From Atrichornis clamosus (lineage: Eukaryota > Chordata > Aves > Passeriformes > Menuridae), in assembly GCA_013400975.1 (NCBI GenBank), contig WBMZ01010262.1, positions 248,001 through 312,000 on the forward strand: a stretch of DNA of 64,000 nt, given 5' to 3'. Made by a program: the position numbers and the translations under genes. This document shows, piece by piece, positions 34,507 through 45,897 of the stretch. Within the stretch, counting starts at the first letter, position 1. Every line of letters starts with the position of its first letter. Under the pieces are notes generated by a model, which was not told the origin of the DNA, did no database searches, and worked only from the letters and a program-made list of their open reading frames with translations.

Positions 34507-37198
34507 CAGACCCTTTTTTGTTTTCTTTAATTTGTTGGTCTTCATTAATTGAGTTTTTAATGAAGTCCCATAAATAATTTCACTGAGAGGCACAGCTGGA
34601 AGGCAGCTTTCCCAAAGCAACACAGAGGAAATGAGAAAAAGAGGATAACTGGAAGTCCTGAATCACTTTTCTTTACCATAGAAAGAGTAATGTGAAGCTC
34701 TCCCCTAAAGGAAATTTTTATGTAAACCAGAGTGGATTACCAGCATGGCCCCAGCTGCTCTTGGATTAAAATATGCATCTGCAGTTGCAGAAATTAGAAT
34801 CACCCAGAACTCTCCTGAAATTGATGTCACGATGCTGTAAGGGACTTATGTAGGATATATGATGCTATAAAGGATACAACCTCAGAACCAGATGGTCTGA
34901 TCAAAGCTCTTCCTATGTTTGAGAAGAGTCTTACTGATTTTTATAGCATTTGAACTATTTCTTATTGTAATAGAAGTTCCTTTGTTGCTGGAGGAAGATA
35001 TGCTGCAATATTCTGCATTTAGAAGTTAAAAGCATGTCTTGGGAACCTCCATTAAAAACCCAAATCTTCAGTTACAACTTTCTGCTGATTTATCCCACTT
35101 TAATTTCATACAGATCATTCAGAAATAAACCTAATTTACTGTATAATTCTTTTTTCCTCCTAACATCCTCCTAATATCCCAAAATCATCAAGAATTCAAA
35201 CTCTAACAGAGTTGGCTAATTTCAGGATCTGGCTGTCAGGATGCAGCTTAACAGGTAGGGTTCATGTTACAAGTAACAAGTAAAACAATATTTCTTTTGA
35301 ATAATATTTAACAGCAGCAGTGGAAAAATCACCACTGAAAACCTTAGTCTTCTAATATGAACATAAGGCACAAAATCAAGCGCAATAACAGCAGAGCTCA
35401 GCCTCATGGTGAGGTAGTTAAGAATATTTCTGGACTAGTCACGTGAAGTTAAATCTTCTCTACTGAAATTAAACAGTGAAAGTGATGATTGTAAAATATC
35501 CCTGAACTGAGTGCATACCTGAGGATATTTCACCTCTAAGTAATACTTTCAACATAAAAATACAATTTTACCTATTAAAAGAAACCTAAATTTTATTTTA
35601 TTTATGATGAAAGACAGAGAAAATGGAAATGCAGGAAATACAGATTAAAGCAAAGAGTAAATATACTTAGGGTTTAAAAACAAGACCCAACAGCTGTTTT
35701 CACATTGTTTTCTGCATGACTGTTACGCATCTCCAATGTTGGTTTCCTCTGCTTTGTTTTTTTTAGAACTTTCTCAAGTGTGCTCCTTGCTTCCTCACAT
35801 ATTCCGTTTTTCACTCTTCAGCTTCTCATTCCATTCTGTCCTCTCCCTTTCCTGTTTCCTGACAGATAATGATGTGTTTTTGCCCTTGTGTCCCAGCCTA
35901 CCCAGCACTGCTGGTTCCCTGCTCCACCTAGTGGGATCACTGCTGCTCCAACAGCCTGCATCGCTCAGGAAAGGAGACGAGGAGCACAGAGAGGAGCCTG
36001 GCCTCAGGTACAGCCCCAAAGACGTGGCTTATTACCTGGATACTTTTAGTTCTGAAGTCTGCAGTTTATTTTACAAAATGCAGAGCACATTCCAAAATTG
36101 CTACTGGTATTACCAAACCACTGGAGCAAGAGTTGCAATGCTCAACACCTGTGGATTTTACAGAACTTTACAATGGGGTTTTCATCTTTCTTGTATCAAA
36201 CACAAGTAAATGTATACCGGCAGCTTAATATTGACACTCAAAGAGCCAGCCCTGCCTAAAGATGTATGACTGAAAGTAAAGATAAATTGGTGCAAGACCT
36301 TCCAAGCTTTCACAACAGACTCTGAACACCAATTTGGTCAATAAAGTATTTAAGCCCTCAGTGCTCTGTGGGATGCTCTAAGATTAATATTTGAAAATCT
36401 TTGGCAGTGTAAAAAGGTTTTACATTTATTTGCACTCTAGGCATCATGGTCAGCACCAGCACAGGAAACTGACTCTCTAGTTATCCTTTTAACATCAATG
36501 TTTTTGTGATAGAAGGCAGAACTCCCATCTTTTGCTTTTATGTATATTCACTGTGCATTGGGCCCTGAAGCACTGACTCGAGGGAAGTCTGTCCTCAGCA
36601 CACACTCAGATCTCACCACCGATTTATGTGCAGTGGTGACAGCTGAGTCAGCATGACCCATGGATCTGGAATTTAATTTGGTTGGGTTTCAGGGCCAGCA
36701 AAGTGAGCTCACCTGACTCTGTGCCCAGCCAGCAGAGGGTCTGCAGATAGGTCTTCCACCATGTGATGTGACATCCAGAGCACATAAAACCCTCAAGACT
36801 ATCATCATAGTATTAGTGAAGTTGGAAAGATTTGTGAAGATTGTGAAGATTGAATGCAAACCCCTAATTTTAGTTTTTGCCAGCTCCTGGGACAGGGACA
36901 CTGCTCTCTCCATCAGATCTCAAACACCAAACTCTCTCCTGCTTCAGCTGGTGCATGGCACGCCCACATACACCCACTCAAACAGAAAAGGCACAGAAAT
37001 CCAGACACTTCTATGCCAGTCCATAGAACTGTGCATAGACACAACTGCTTGAAGTGTATGGAAACTTCAAAGTCAGGCACGCTGTAATGAAGACAACATT
37101 CATGGCAATCCCTTCTTCAGGAGGGATGTGGTAAGCAAACAGTTCCAGAAATTACTCCCCAGGAGGAGTCTGGAAGTGCAATCATCTTTCATTAGTGC
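34507..37198. other. Unique interval with one candidate exon
   Basis: No known gene. The 157-codon frame at 35736-36209 is one of the longest outside repeats; it begins with a Leu/Phe/Ser-rich segment encoded by a pyrimidine-rich tract and contains the candidate exon at 35866-36007. Elsewhere the sequence is complex and AT-rich, with short frames of unfamiliar content near 36770-37090. Confidence 0.5.
35866..36007 (+). other. Candidate internal exon, 142 bp, open frame
   Basis: The upstream border is a long pyrimidine tract (TCTGTCCTCTCCCTTTCC then TGTTTCCTGACAG), a strong acceptor. The downstream border is CCTCAG/GTACAG, an acceptable donor. The enclosed sequence is open in the frame of the 157-codon ORF: NDVFLPLCPSLPSTAGSLLH, a Leu-rich part, then the charged KGDEEHREEPGLR. 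It matches no family I know. GC content is above that of the flanks. It may be an exon, or a CT-rich tract that happens to sit before a donor-like word. Confidence 0.2.
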
Positions 37199-37289
37199 TA
37201 ACTACATATGGGTGGAACTACCAAATCCTCACACGAAACATATAACTACATATGGGTGGAACTACCAAATCCTCACACGAAACATATAA
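37199..37289. repeat. Perfect 44-bp tandem duplication (2.07 copies)
   Basis: The unit starting TAACTACATATGGGTGGAAC and ending in CACACGAAACATA occurs twice head to tail at a period of 44 bases with no mismatch over 91 bases. Flanking bases break the period at 37198 and 37290. Identity without decay suggests a recent replication-slippage event or a polymorphic minisatellite. Confidence 0.97.
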
Positions 37290-37509
37290 ATGAGTATTTC
37301 CAAACTAAAGTAGTATAGCCCACGATGTATTTCAGGTTCCTCATGCACGTAATGGACAAGGCCATTCAGAGCAGAAATGGAATTACTGTCTGCTCTAAGG
37401 TGCTCTAAGTCTTCTCAAGTTAGGAACTGAACTTAAGATTACTCTTCCTTGGTACTGTCCATGAAGGTTTTTGTGTAAAGCAACTTCTCTGACTCTGAAT
37501 GCAAGGCAG

Positions 37510-37650
37510 TAGAACCACAGAATGCTTTGGGTTGGAAAAAACCTTAAAGCTCATCCAGTTCCAACCTGCCACGGACAGAGACATCTTCCACTCTCCCAGG
37601 TTGCTCCAAGCCCATCCAGCCTGGCCTGGAACACTTCCAGGGATGGGGAG
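37510..37650 (-). mobile_element. CR1 LINE, 3' end fragment
   Basis: The plus strand reads AACCACAGAATGCTTTGGG, TTGGAAAAAACCTTAAAGC, ATCTTCCACTCTCCCAGG, TTGCTCCAAGCCCATCC and ACACTTCCAGGGATGGGG. This is reverse-orientation CR1 of about 140 bp with its 3' terminus at 37510. Confidence 0.9.
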
Positions 37651-38958
37651 CGTGGCAACTTGGACTGCTCTCTTGAGTTGCCTGCTGTTCTAAATGGTTT
37701 TAAGCAGCTTTGGAAGCTCATGTTAGTACTGAACACAGTACCTTGAAGGACACATGGTGAGCCCACAGCAAAGCAGAGACTACTGCACTCTTTGTTTTGC
37801 TCTGGTGCACATGTACATATTTATTGCATAATTCCAAGTTATTGTGACCCCAGCACCCTGCAGTCCCTGGCCAAAACTGGCACTCCACTGGAGAGAAAAG
37901 CCACATCCCCTGGCACAGATCACTGTTAGCAGTGAGCAGTACTGCTCTGCAAGTCCCATCTGCTGGGAGGTCAAAGCTTCATTATCAGGACTAGTAAATG
38001 AGAGATTAAAATGGATCCCAGCCAATTCAGCACATCTGCCATGGAGGAACATCCACCACTGGTGCTTTCAGGGGAGTTGGGTTATTAAATGGAGTTTCTC
38101 CAGAGAGATGAAAAGTGTGAAAGGCACAGCAAAGCAGCAGCTGCCTCTTGCTGGGACAAATCTACCTCCCAAACATCCCTGGATGTGTCCCAATGCTGCA
38201 TTCACAGAGGCAGGTGACTGTGCTCCCATGTCAAGTCCAGAAGTGGAGGCACAACTAAATCAACACAAAACTTTCTGGCACATCCCTGCTCCCCTGACAT
38301 TAATAACCACATGTTAAGTTTTTGACAAACTCTTCAATGTGGCTCGGGAACAACTGAGTACAAGAGAGCTGAGTTAGGCCTGTACTAAGCCAAAAAAAAA
38401 AAAAATTGAATACCACCCCCAAAGAGTCTAATTTTCAATATGAATCCAAATCACCTTGTAAATACAAGCCACCATGTGACCACTAAGCTAAGTACATGGA
38501 TGCTGGTGAGAATGTGATGCTGAAAATGGTGGTTCTAGTGATTTATTATGTTAATTTTCTTCAATGAGATTAAGTACTGAACTGTATTTTTATCAGGGAA
38601 CCAAGTTTGATTATAAGATACCTATTTTCTTACCCTTAAGCTATCTACAGAAAGAAGGAAAACATTTTTCATATTTTTCTTTCCAGGTGTTTTGATGCAC
38701 CAATAAAACAATGCTTAAGGTTCTCAGTAAATGCATGACTCAAAAGAACCCCTAAGAAAGTTCCCTCAGATTGAAGAATAACTGAGGTGTTTGGACAGGG
38801 AAAGCTCAGTATAATTAATTTCTGATGATTTTGTCTAATGACACTGTGCCTTGAGAAGGACCCTGATAACAGCCAAATACAACAGACACTCTGCTTTTTG
38901 GCAGGAAAAAGTGCTTTTCTTTTTTCCAGGGTATAGTTTGGTTCAATAATTCTCATGG
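37651..38958. other. Unique interval, no known gene
   Basis: A 157-codon plus frame (37844-38317) and a 90-codon minus frame (37780-38052) overlap. The plus product has many Trp, Pro, Ser and His residues and no domain I can name. Splice borders are not convincing. A run of 13 A lies at 38393-38405. Confidence 0.5.
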
Positions 38959-39050
38959 AGAATCACAGAATATGCTGAGTTGAAAGGGACCCATCAGGAT
39001 CATCAAGCCAAACTCCTGGCCCCATGCCGGACACCCCAATAATCCCAGCA
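38959..39050 (-). mobile_element. CR1 LINE (CR1-Y-like), 3' end fragment
   Basis: GAATCACAGAATATGCTGAG, TTGAAAGGGACCCATCAGG, ATCATCAAGCCAAACTCCTG and ACACCCCAATAATCCCA. This is the reverse complement of a CR1 variant whose sense 3' end reads GGACTGGATGATCC ... CAGGATATTC, distinct from the majority type here. Short and 5'-truncated. Confidence 0.85.
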
Positions 39051-39796
39051 TGTACCATGTAAAGATAAACCTACTTTTCTAGTAGCCAAAAATAGTGTAT
39101 TTATAATTCTAAATCCTAAAAACTCATGAAGTATAAAAGAAATATTTATAAATTAAAGGCTGGAAAAGGCTTATGCTCCTTCTTCTTACTGTTCCACTGT
39201 GACTCTATTTTTTCTTTTTTTTAACAGGACAAATAATTCAGCAATGATACAAAATTCTCATATCTGTAAATAGAACAGGAGGAGCAGTGAGATGCAACAG
39301 CTCCAGGAACTTTTTTTTTTTTTTACTTTTAACTCCAAGGATGACCAAGGTATTTTTACTCTCAGGTCCATTCCTGCAGCAGTTGATGCCAAACTCCACT
39401 AGGTGTCATCTACCACTGTATTTCTACTGGGAATATGAAAACGCTGGCACTGAAGACACCTCACATTCATTTTTCTATATATTAGTCCTTCCTTCTGTTA
39501 AATTCTCAGGATGCATGTATAAATTCCCATTCTATATATTACTTATGCACATATGTTATTATTACAACCACTGTAGCTACTCTTAATTAAGCTTATTTTC
39601 TTAGAAAATATACTTTCTTGCAGGCATGGAAAGCTGCCACATTCTCAGGAAAAAAAAAATCAAACTAATTCCAAAGGAAAACAAAACCTGTTCCATGCCT
39701 TTTTATATGACATTCCTTATGCTGGAATGTTCCTATTTTTGGATGAACACATCATTTCTGAGATACAGCAAGAAACAGTCAGTCATAGGAACCAAG
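39051..39796. other. Unique AT-rich interval, no gene seen
   Basis: No gene or repeat recognised. A run of 14 T lies at 39311-39324 and a short A run near 39650. The 99-codon frame at 39287 begins with polyphenylalanine from the T run and is not credible. Confidence 0.6.
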
Positions 39797-40052
39797 TGAA
39801 TGTCATGAAGTTGTGTCAGGGGAAAGTTAGGTTGTATATTAGGAAAAGGTTCTTCACCCAGAGGGCGGTTGGGCTCTGAACAGACTCCCCAGGGAATGGT
39901 CACAGCCCCAAGGCTGACAGAGTTCAAGAAGTGTTTGTACAACACTCTCAGGCACGGGGTGGGATTGTTGGGGTGTCTGTGCAGGGCCAGGAGCTGGACT
40001 GGATGATCCCTGTGTGCCCCCTCCAGCTCAGGATATTCCATGATTCTATGAT
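39797..40052 (+). mobile_element. CR1 LINE (CR1-Y-like), 3' end fragment
   Basis: TGAAGTTGTGTCAGGGGAAA, TTAGGAAAAGGTTCTTCACC, CAGAGGGCGGTTGGGCTCTG, TCCCCAGGGAATGGTCACAG, then TGGACTGGATGATCCCTGTG and AGGATATTCCATGATTCTATG. This is the same variant as the fragment at 38959-39050 in the opposite orientation. Roughly 255 bp, 5'-truncated. Confidence 0.92.
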
Positions 40053-41297
40053 TATTTCAGTCCTGTAATAATACAACCTTGGGTGGCTGTGAGAGCTTCT
40101 GATTCAATGAATATTTCTGTGTGTACCAACAGCACCATCAAAACTGCACTGCTGGGAGGCTGATATTCCTTGGATAAGGAGAAGCTGACTAACACCAAAC
40201 CCTCAACAGTCCCAAACTCACCTACCTTAGAGATCTGACTCTCTACATGTTAAGACAATATTTGCAATGCACCCTGTGTAACTCAACTCTACCTCTGGTC
40301 ATTGTAAATGCAAACAAAATGTTCAGCTGATATTTGAAACCAGAGAATCACAAGATAAATGTAGTTTTCAAACGTACAATGGAGTTCATGTAACATCAGT
40401 ATAGAAAGGTATCGTTGCTGCTGTCTGAGACACTGATAGTGAAACGTGATAAAAAATCCTATCACTCCTGTTCAAGACTGATAAATCCCAAATATAAGGA
40501 CTGAGAGAAGATTGCTGCCAGTGCATTCAGCAGCACAGGGCTGCCTGTGCAAGGAATGGGAACCAGAGGGACTTGCTGTGTTTACAAGAGTAAATAAAAC
40601 CAGGACATAATACTTTTAACAGCCAATACCTCTAGAAGAATGGAGCAGCAAAGACTGATCCAAGTTAGAGGGCAATTATAGCCCAAGAATAATTAGATAC
40701 GATAATCAATTAATTTAGGTTCATTCAGAAAAGACAAATAACACTTAAAATATTAAGGTTTCTGAAATGACTTCTCCGTTGGGAATGAGCTGAACAACTA
40801 TTTTTAAGGTGGACATTTCTCTGCTTATCAAAGTTACATTACATGATTCCTATTGGAAGAGATTACAAAAAAAAAATCAATGGCTTTCTGAAGCCACTGA
40901 GATGATACCAATTTTTTATTAACACTTAATATAACCATGAAAGTGAACACCTATCACAAATTAAATCTAATTTTACTTTTTAGTTTATTATGCTTAATCA
41001 TTTTACTATCTCAACACATTTCATCTACTTTCTACCTCAATGAAACAACACACTGTAATATAATAAACATTTATCTCTGATAAGAAACCAGATAGTACTA
41101 GTCAAGTGCTAATAATTTCATTCCTTCTTATTGCATTATTTATGGTATGTTTCCAATCTTAGGTCCATAGCTACAGTTTTTAAAGTGCTGATTTTATATA
41201 CTGCAAAATTAATACACAATTAATCATGCATTAATTATGTATTAATTGTGTAATTATTGTTACCTTATTTTGCACAGAATTCGTGCTACACACTGGA
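40053..41297. other. Unique AT-rich interval, no gene seen
   Basis: No gene. The sequence becomes very AT-rich from 40680 onward. A perfect 12-bp inverted repeat lies at 41213-41252 just before a CR1 3' end. Confidence 0.6.
41213..41252. repeat. Perfect 12-bp inverted repeat with 16-base loop
   Basis: TACACAATTAAT at 41213-41224 is mirrored by ATTAATTGTGTA at 41241-41252. The loop (41225-41240) also contains ATTAAT. It can form a hairpin or a paired TAATTA homeodomain-type site. Confidence 0.85.
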
Positions 41298-41375
41298 CAT
41301 TGGATGGCAGGGGTTTGGAATGAGATGGGCTTTAAGGTCCTTGCATCCCAAGCCATTCTATGATTCTGTGGTTCT
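41298..41375 (+). mobile_element. CR1 LINE, very short 3' terminus
   Basis: TGGCAGGGGTTTGGAATGAG, ATGGGCTTTAAGGTCC, then AAGCCATTCTATGATTCTG. Only about 78 bp of the CR1 3' end are kept, with TTGCATCCC in place of the usual CTTCCAACCC. Confidence 0.88.
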
Positions 41376-41483
41376 ACATTTGTCTGTGATGGTCCATAAG
41401 AGCCAGACCAGAAAATTTCCCAGGGTTTCCAACTTCAAGGTGACTTTTTGGAATCGTATTTAGCAAACTAACTTAAGGTAGCT

Positions 41484-41486
<3 letters not shown>

Positions 41487-41531
<45 letters not shown>

Positions 41532-41551
41532 AGAGAGAGAGAAAGAAAAGA
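41487..41551. repeat. 42-nt poly(A) followed by (GA)n
   Basis: Forty-two A (41487-41528) run into GAGAGAGAGAGAGAAAG and A/G sequence to 41551. This is the longest homopolymer in the window. CR1 does not end in poly(A), so the CR1 terminus 110 bases upstream does not explain it, and no target-site duplication is visible. It is either a retroposed tail of an unrecognised sequence or a simple-repeat expansion. Confidence 0.95.
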
Positions 41552-43020
41552 AACGAGCTATCCCTGTTGACATTTCATTTCCTATTTTTTTCTACCTTCA
41601 TCTATGTAATCAGTGTTTCACTCCATGGAAAATGTTTCCGTTATTATTTACAAAGATAGTGCTACCTGGGTCACTTTCCATATGGATCTCTATTGTATCT
41701 CTAGTCCTACAGTTTCTCTTTACCTTTCCAAGAAACAACTTCCTTCATCCAACCTTTGTATTCAGAAAGCCCATAAAATATTGGTGTGTTGGCCAAATAA
41801 TGCAGTGTCACACCATCTATTTGTACTTCACATTCCATATGCTGAATTTGCAAATGAGTTTTCAAATGGCTTCTCTCAATAGTCACTTAGTGAAAAGCTT
41901 TACACAGCTCACAGACACCCAAGCACCTGAATCAGCTTAAACTCCCACTATTATGGGAAGCTTTTCCCGCTCACCTGCCACACACATTTATTTGCAATAT
42001 TTCCACATAAGTAGAGGTTTACAAAAGATGCTGCAGTTGGGCTCTGAACAATAACACTGTTACCTGTGATTTCAGTAGGAGCAGCCAAGTCAGTCCTAAA
42101 AACCACATTTTTTTCTCACAATATCCCTGCACAAACCCCTCAGGATGGGAAATCCTCACCATAATTAACAACTGGCCTTTCACCATTCTTCCTTCTTCCA
42201 CTCAATCAATTCACTACTAACATTAACCAGAAAATTCCCAACTTATTAAATATTTTGCAATTTCCCTGTCAAACCCCCGAAAACACAAGTGCTTCCCTCC
42301 AAGGGATTTGGAAATTGGAGGTGTAAAGAGCACAAACAGTCTCCAAAGAGACTGCAGGAGCACACAGGGAGCACACAAACTCAAGCAAACTGCTGAAAAT
42401 TCAAATTACAAGGTAAGTCTAATGCTCCCAAAGAAAACTAAAGAAAAGTTTATTCTGTTTGCAGGTTGGCATTCCAAGTCCTGCCCCTCAAGGACGGAAG
42501 GATTCACATCATATCCATGATTGAGACCATACGTTTTTGAAACATCCAAAAAAGTATGTCTAGCACTAAATACTTTGGATTGGTTGTAAAATGGAAGAGA
42601 AAGTACAACTTGAGAGCTAGTTTTAATAAAGAAATATTCCCACAAATCCTCATGTCAGGATGATCCTTTTAGGTGCCTCACAGTTTAGGAGATTCTGTGA
42701 CTCTCTGTCAACCAGATCTGAGGGTATTTTAACAGGCAACACCACGACCACAAACTGGGTGATGCGTTTTTCTAATGTGGAGCATAAACAATGGAGCTTT
42801 ACCAGAAGAGAATACTAGATCAACATGAGACATTCATCTTTCATGGTGCAGATCTGCTTGTGGCTGATTTGTCAGACACATTGTACACTCTCTACCGGTG
42901 TAGTGCTCAAGGTGTAAGAATTATTTACACTCCCTTCCTTTTGGAACCCAAATCCTTCACTGATAAGGGTGAGACTGCAGTGGACCTGGGGGAACAGGCT
43001 AAAAAAATCAGAAGAAACTA
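41552..43020. other. Unique interval, no known gene
   Basis: No gene is recognised. A donor-like ACAAG/GTAAGT occurs at 42412/42413 in a 70-codon plus frame (42308-42520), but the nearest acceptor-like word upstream (CCCTCCAAG) is weak. Overlapping frames of 89 and 102 codons at 41613-41940 give unfamiliar hydrophobic products. Confidence 0.5.
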
Positions 43021-43060
43021 CGACACAAACCATTCTATGGTTATACGATCCCATGATTTC
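43021..43060 (+). mobile_element. Probable CR1 LINE 3' terminus
   Basis: CACAAACCATTCTATGGTTA then ACGATCCCATGATTTC matches the terminal repeats of CR1 in sense orientation. The sequence before 43021 does not align convincingly to the CR1 body, so only the last 40 bases are called. Confidence 0.45.
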
Positions 43061-45627
43061 TCATGACCACTTCTGATATCCAGTGCCAGGGACGTAATTG
43101 CAGAATTTCTGCCTTGCCCTGAAGAGACCACTTTGTCAGCATTGTCACTACTGCCTTCCAAGACCTGCCAGCTACAGTTGTATAAATAGTTCAAACAGTC
43201 ATTACTTCTGGGGTTTTCTCTGTAAAATGGTGACTGGATAGTGCAGATTTGCTCCAGAAAAGGTCAGGAGTTGCACAAAGAGGTCGCAGCCCGCTGCACC
43301 GCACGCCTGCTCACATGAAAATGCCCCTTTTATCTTTGTACATAAATACACAGCAACGTGTGCAAAGTCTCCAAATTATTTCATTTTCTCGGGAGAAAGA
43401 AACTGTAATTGGGTGGGCTGTGCAAGCTCATTCTTCCTTCTGCTGGTTAAGTCACAGACATTCATCTTTCCACAAAGAGCCCAAATTGCTCCCGTCCGCA
43501 CTTGTTATGTTTTGTTGTCTCATTTTAACTGACCCACCAGACTATAAAGAGCAGCACAAGGCCCTCACGTCTATTAATTGGTGTCATTAGGAGTCCTTTC
43601 TCATTTACTGTGAAAAGGACTAACACCTCCAAGAGAAGAACTGAAAGTCTGATGTGCAGCCACCCAGAGGCGATGCTGATTAAATATAATTCCTCATTAA
43701 AAGATACGAAGCAGCTGGGTCTGGCTTTTCGAGCATACAGACATTTCTTATTAAGGTTCAAACAAATAAACAATGTTTCTTTTGTGTTTTTCTTTCTCCT
43801 GCATTATTCCCTGCTCGGAGCAGGCTTCTGGCTCACTGCGCCAGTTATATTCATGTAACTCTTTAAGTTTCACCTACATCTCTCAAATAAAAGATGTTCT
43901 TTCCAATCTAACCGCTGCCAGAAAACATTCATCAGCTGAAGGCTTTGGAACCTCAATTAACAGGTGACCTGGAGGCAGCAGTGCCTCGCTGTGGTCCGTG
44001 AAGGCACATAAAGCAGCACATTAAACCACTGCTACATTACACAGCTTCACAGAGCACCGAGCACCTGAAGACACCCTGTTCTCTTTCTACCTTCACAAAA
44101 GGCTTTGTCCCTTCACCAATCCTGCACGATAGGGAAATGCTCTGATTGCAAAACATCACACGATGTGAACTGATGGACAACACAGAGGGACGTTAATAAT
44201 GTGATCTACTCCCCTTAGATATCCGTCACTGTCTATGTATTTAACAAGGATATTATACAGTGTGAATATCCAGTAATAAGGTCATTGCCACTTGCCTGGC
44301 CTTATTAATAACATAATCTCATGCAGGCTGAAAGGAGGCAGTTCAAAGGCTGCAGCAGGAACGTGCAGGAGGGCTGGGAAGTGATGGAGCCCAAGGGCTG
44401 CACCCAGAGCCCGAGGGCTGCACGTGCACAGCAAAGCCGTGGCCAAGCTGTGCTGCCAGAGAGGACACAGGAGCAAAGAACTGACTCAGAAATACTTGTG
44501 GTACCCTAAAAGGCCTAATGTGAGATAAACCGCCTACTGCCAGACATGCTTTTAAACGTGCTGGCTTAGACTTGCTTCACTCTGACGCTGGGGAATCAAA
44601 CAGCAACTGCAAAATCCTGAATTGTATTCAAGTACCTGATTAAATTATACTGTGCAACAATTCTGGTGGACCCAGCAGGGCTGGTATCTGTTAATCAGGC
44701 AGTTTATGGAGCTCTTTCACAAAACACATGGTACCTCAACAACTATTCAGTAATTCTCATTCCACAGGTGATGGGATCTGTCTCTACTGCCTTTCAGAAG
44801 CATATCAAGAACATGCTTCCTGACTACCTTACTCATTTTTCTAATTTAAAACAAGCAACAAGATCATTTTTGGCAAGGTTTGGAAAAGGAAAGTTTTCTC
44901 TTGACTGCTAATGATGCAAATAATAAAAACAATCTTGGGTTTAATTCGCCCTCTGCACAGAACCCCTGCACAGAAATTGTATTCATTCAGCTAACAGCAG
45001 AATTTAACTCTCAGTTAATAAATAAAAGCACTTGTATGATATAATCAATGAAATGAATAAGTTGTAGAACTTCGGCATCTCTTTTCATCCACAGCTCTAT
45101 TTTCACAACTCTCCAAGTAAGAATGCCAGACTCCTCTTTGCTAAGGGCTTTTTTATGTTTCTGTAAGTGTTTGGTGGATCATGGACACAGTGAAATCCTA
45201 CATATCAAGGAGATTTCTGTTCTGACTGGTCTTGTCAACTTTCTTACCCCTTCACTGCTCTGCAAACTTCCCAGGAATTGATGGGTAGCTGGGTCAGCAG
45301 GTCAGCTACCTGCCTTCAGCATCCACAAACTACACACTGCAATATCAGTGAATAAAGGAATGTGAGGGGTCAACATTCCCAGGGATTGCTTCTGCAGAAA
45401 GAGTAGAAATAGTGGAAATCTCAATAATACCAGGTTTATGTGGTTCAAACAGTGTTTTTCTAATACGCACCTTCAGTGGATTCATTATCCCTTATCAGAG
45501 ATATTTAGGATAATAACTGAAAAGAACCATCCCAAATGCCAATGTCCTTTCCAGTGACCTGGCTGGGAATGAGCCATTATGACAGGAAGTTGTCTGAATT
45601 TGTCTGGCTGAGGCCAGTGGGTGCAGA
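43061..45627. other. Unique complex sequence, possible conserved elements
   Basis: No coding gene is recognised. The blocks 43380-43840 and 44160-44330 are free of simple repeats and have the look of conserved non-coding DNA, with ATTA cores and no CpG decay pattern of a transposon. A GC-richer part at 44330-44470 contains a 20-bp tandem repeat. Frames of 113 codons or fewer are unfamiliar. Confidence 0.45.
44388..44427. repeat. 20-bp tandem repeat, two copies
   Basis: AGCCCAAGGGCTGCACCCAG is followed directly by a second unit beginning AGCCCGAGGGCTGCAC, with one mismatch over the shared 16 bases. Each unit contains a near-palindromic AGCCC..GGGCT that can fold. Confidence 0.85.
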
Positions 45628-45897
45628 ATTATAAAACATTAAGGTCAGAAAACACCTCTAAGATCACCAAGTCCAACCACCAACCCAGCACCACCACGTT
45701 CACCACTGAACCACGTCCCCAGTGCCACATCCAGGTGTCTTTTGAACACTTCCAGGGAGGGTGATTCCACCTCTTCCCCTGTTCCCCTATTCCAAAGCCT
45801 GACCACCCTTTCTGTGAAGAAATTTTTCCTAATATCCAATCTAAATCTCCCCTGGTGCAACGTGAGGCATTTCCTCTGGTCCTGTCACTACATGCCA
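45628..45897 (-). mobile_element. CR1 LINE (older variant), 3' end fragment
   Basis: The plus strand reads CATTAAGGTCAGAAAACACC, CTAAGATCACCAAGTCCAAC, CAGCACCACCACGTTCACC, TGTCTTTTGAACACTTCCAG and AATTTTTCCTAATATCCAAT. This is the reverse complement of a CR1 variant distinct from the main type, with its 3' terminus near 45628 and the terminal short repeats worn away. About 270 bp. Confidence 0.88.

Noticed and set aside
37844..38317. 157-codon plus frame
   Set aside because: No recognisable domain and no splice signals at sensible positions; a 90-codon minus frame overlaps part of it (37780-38052), as expected in a stretch poor in stops.
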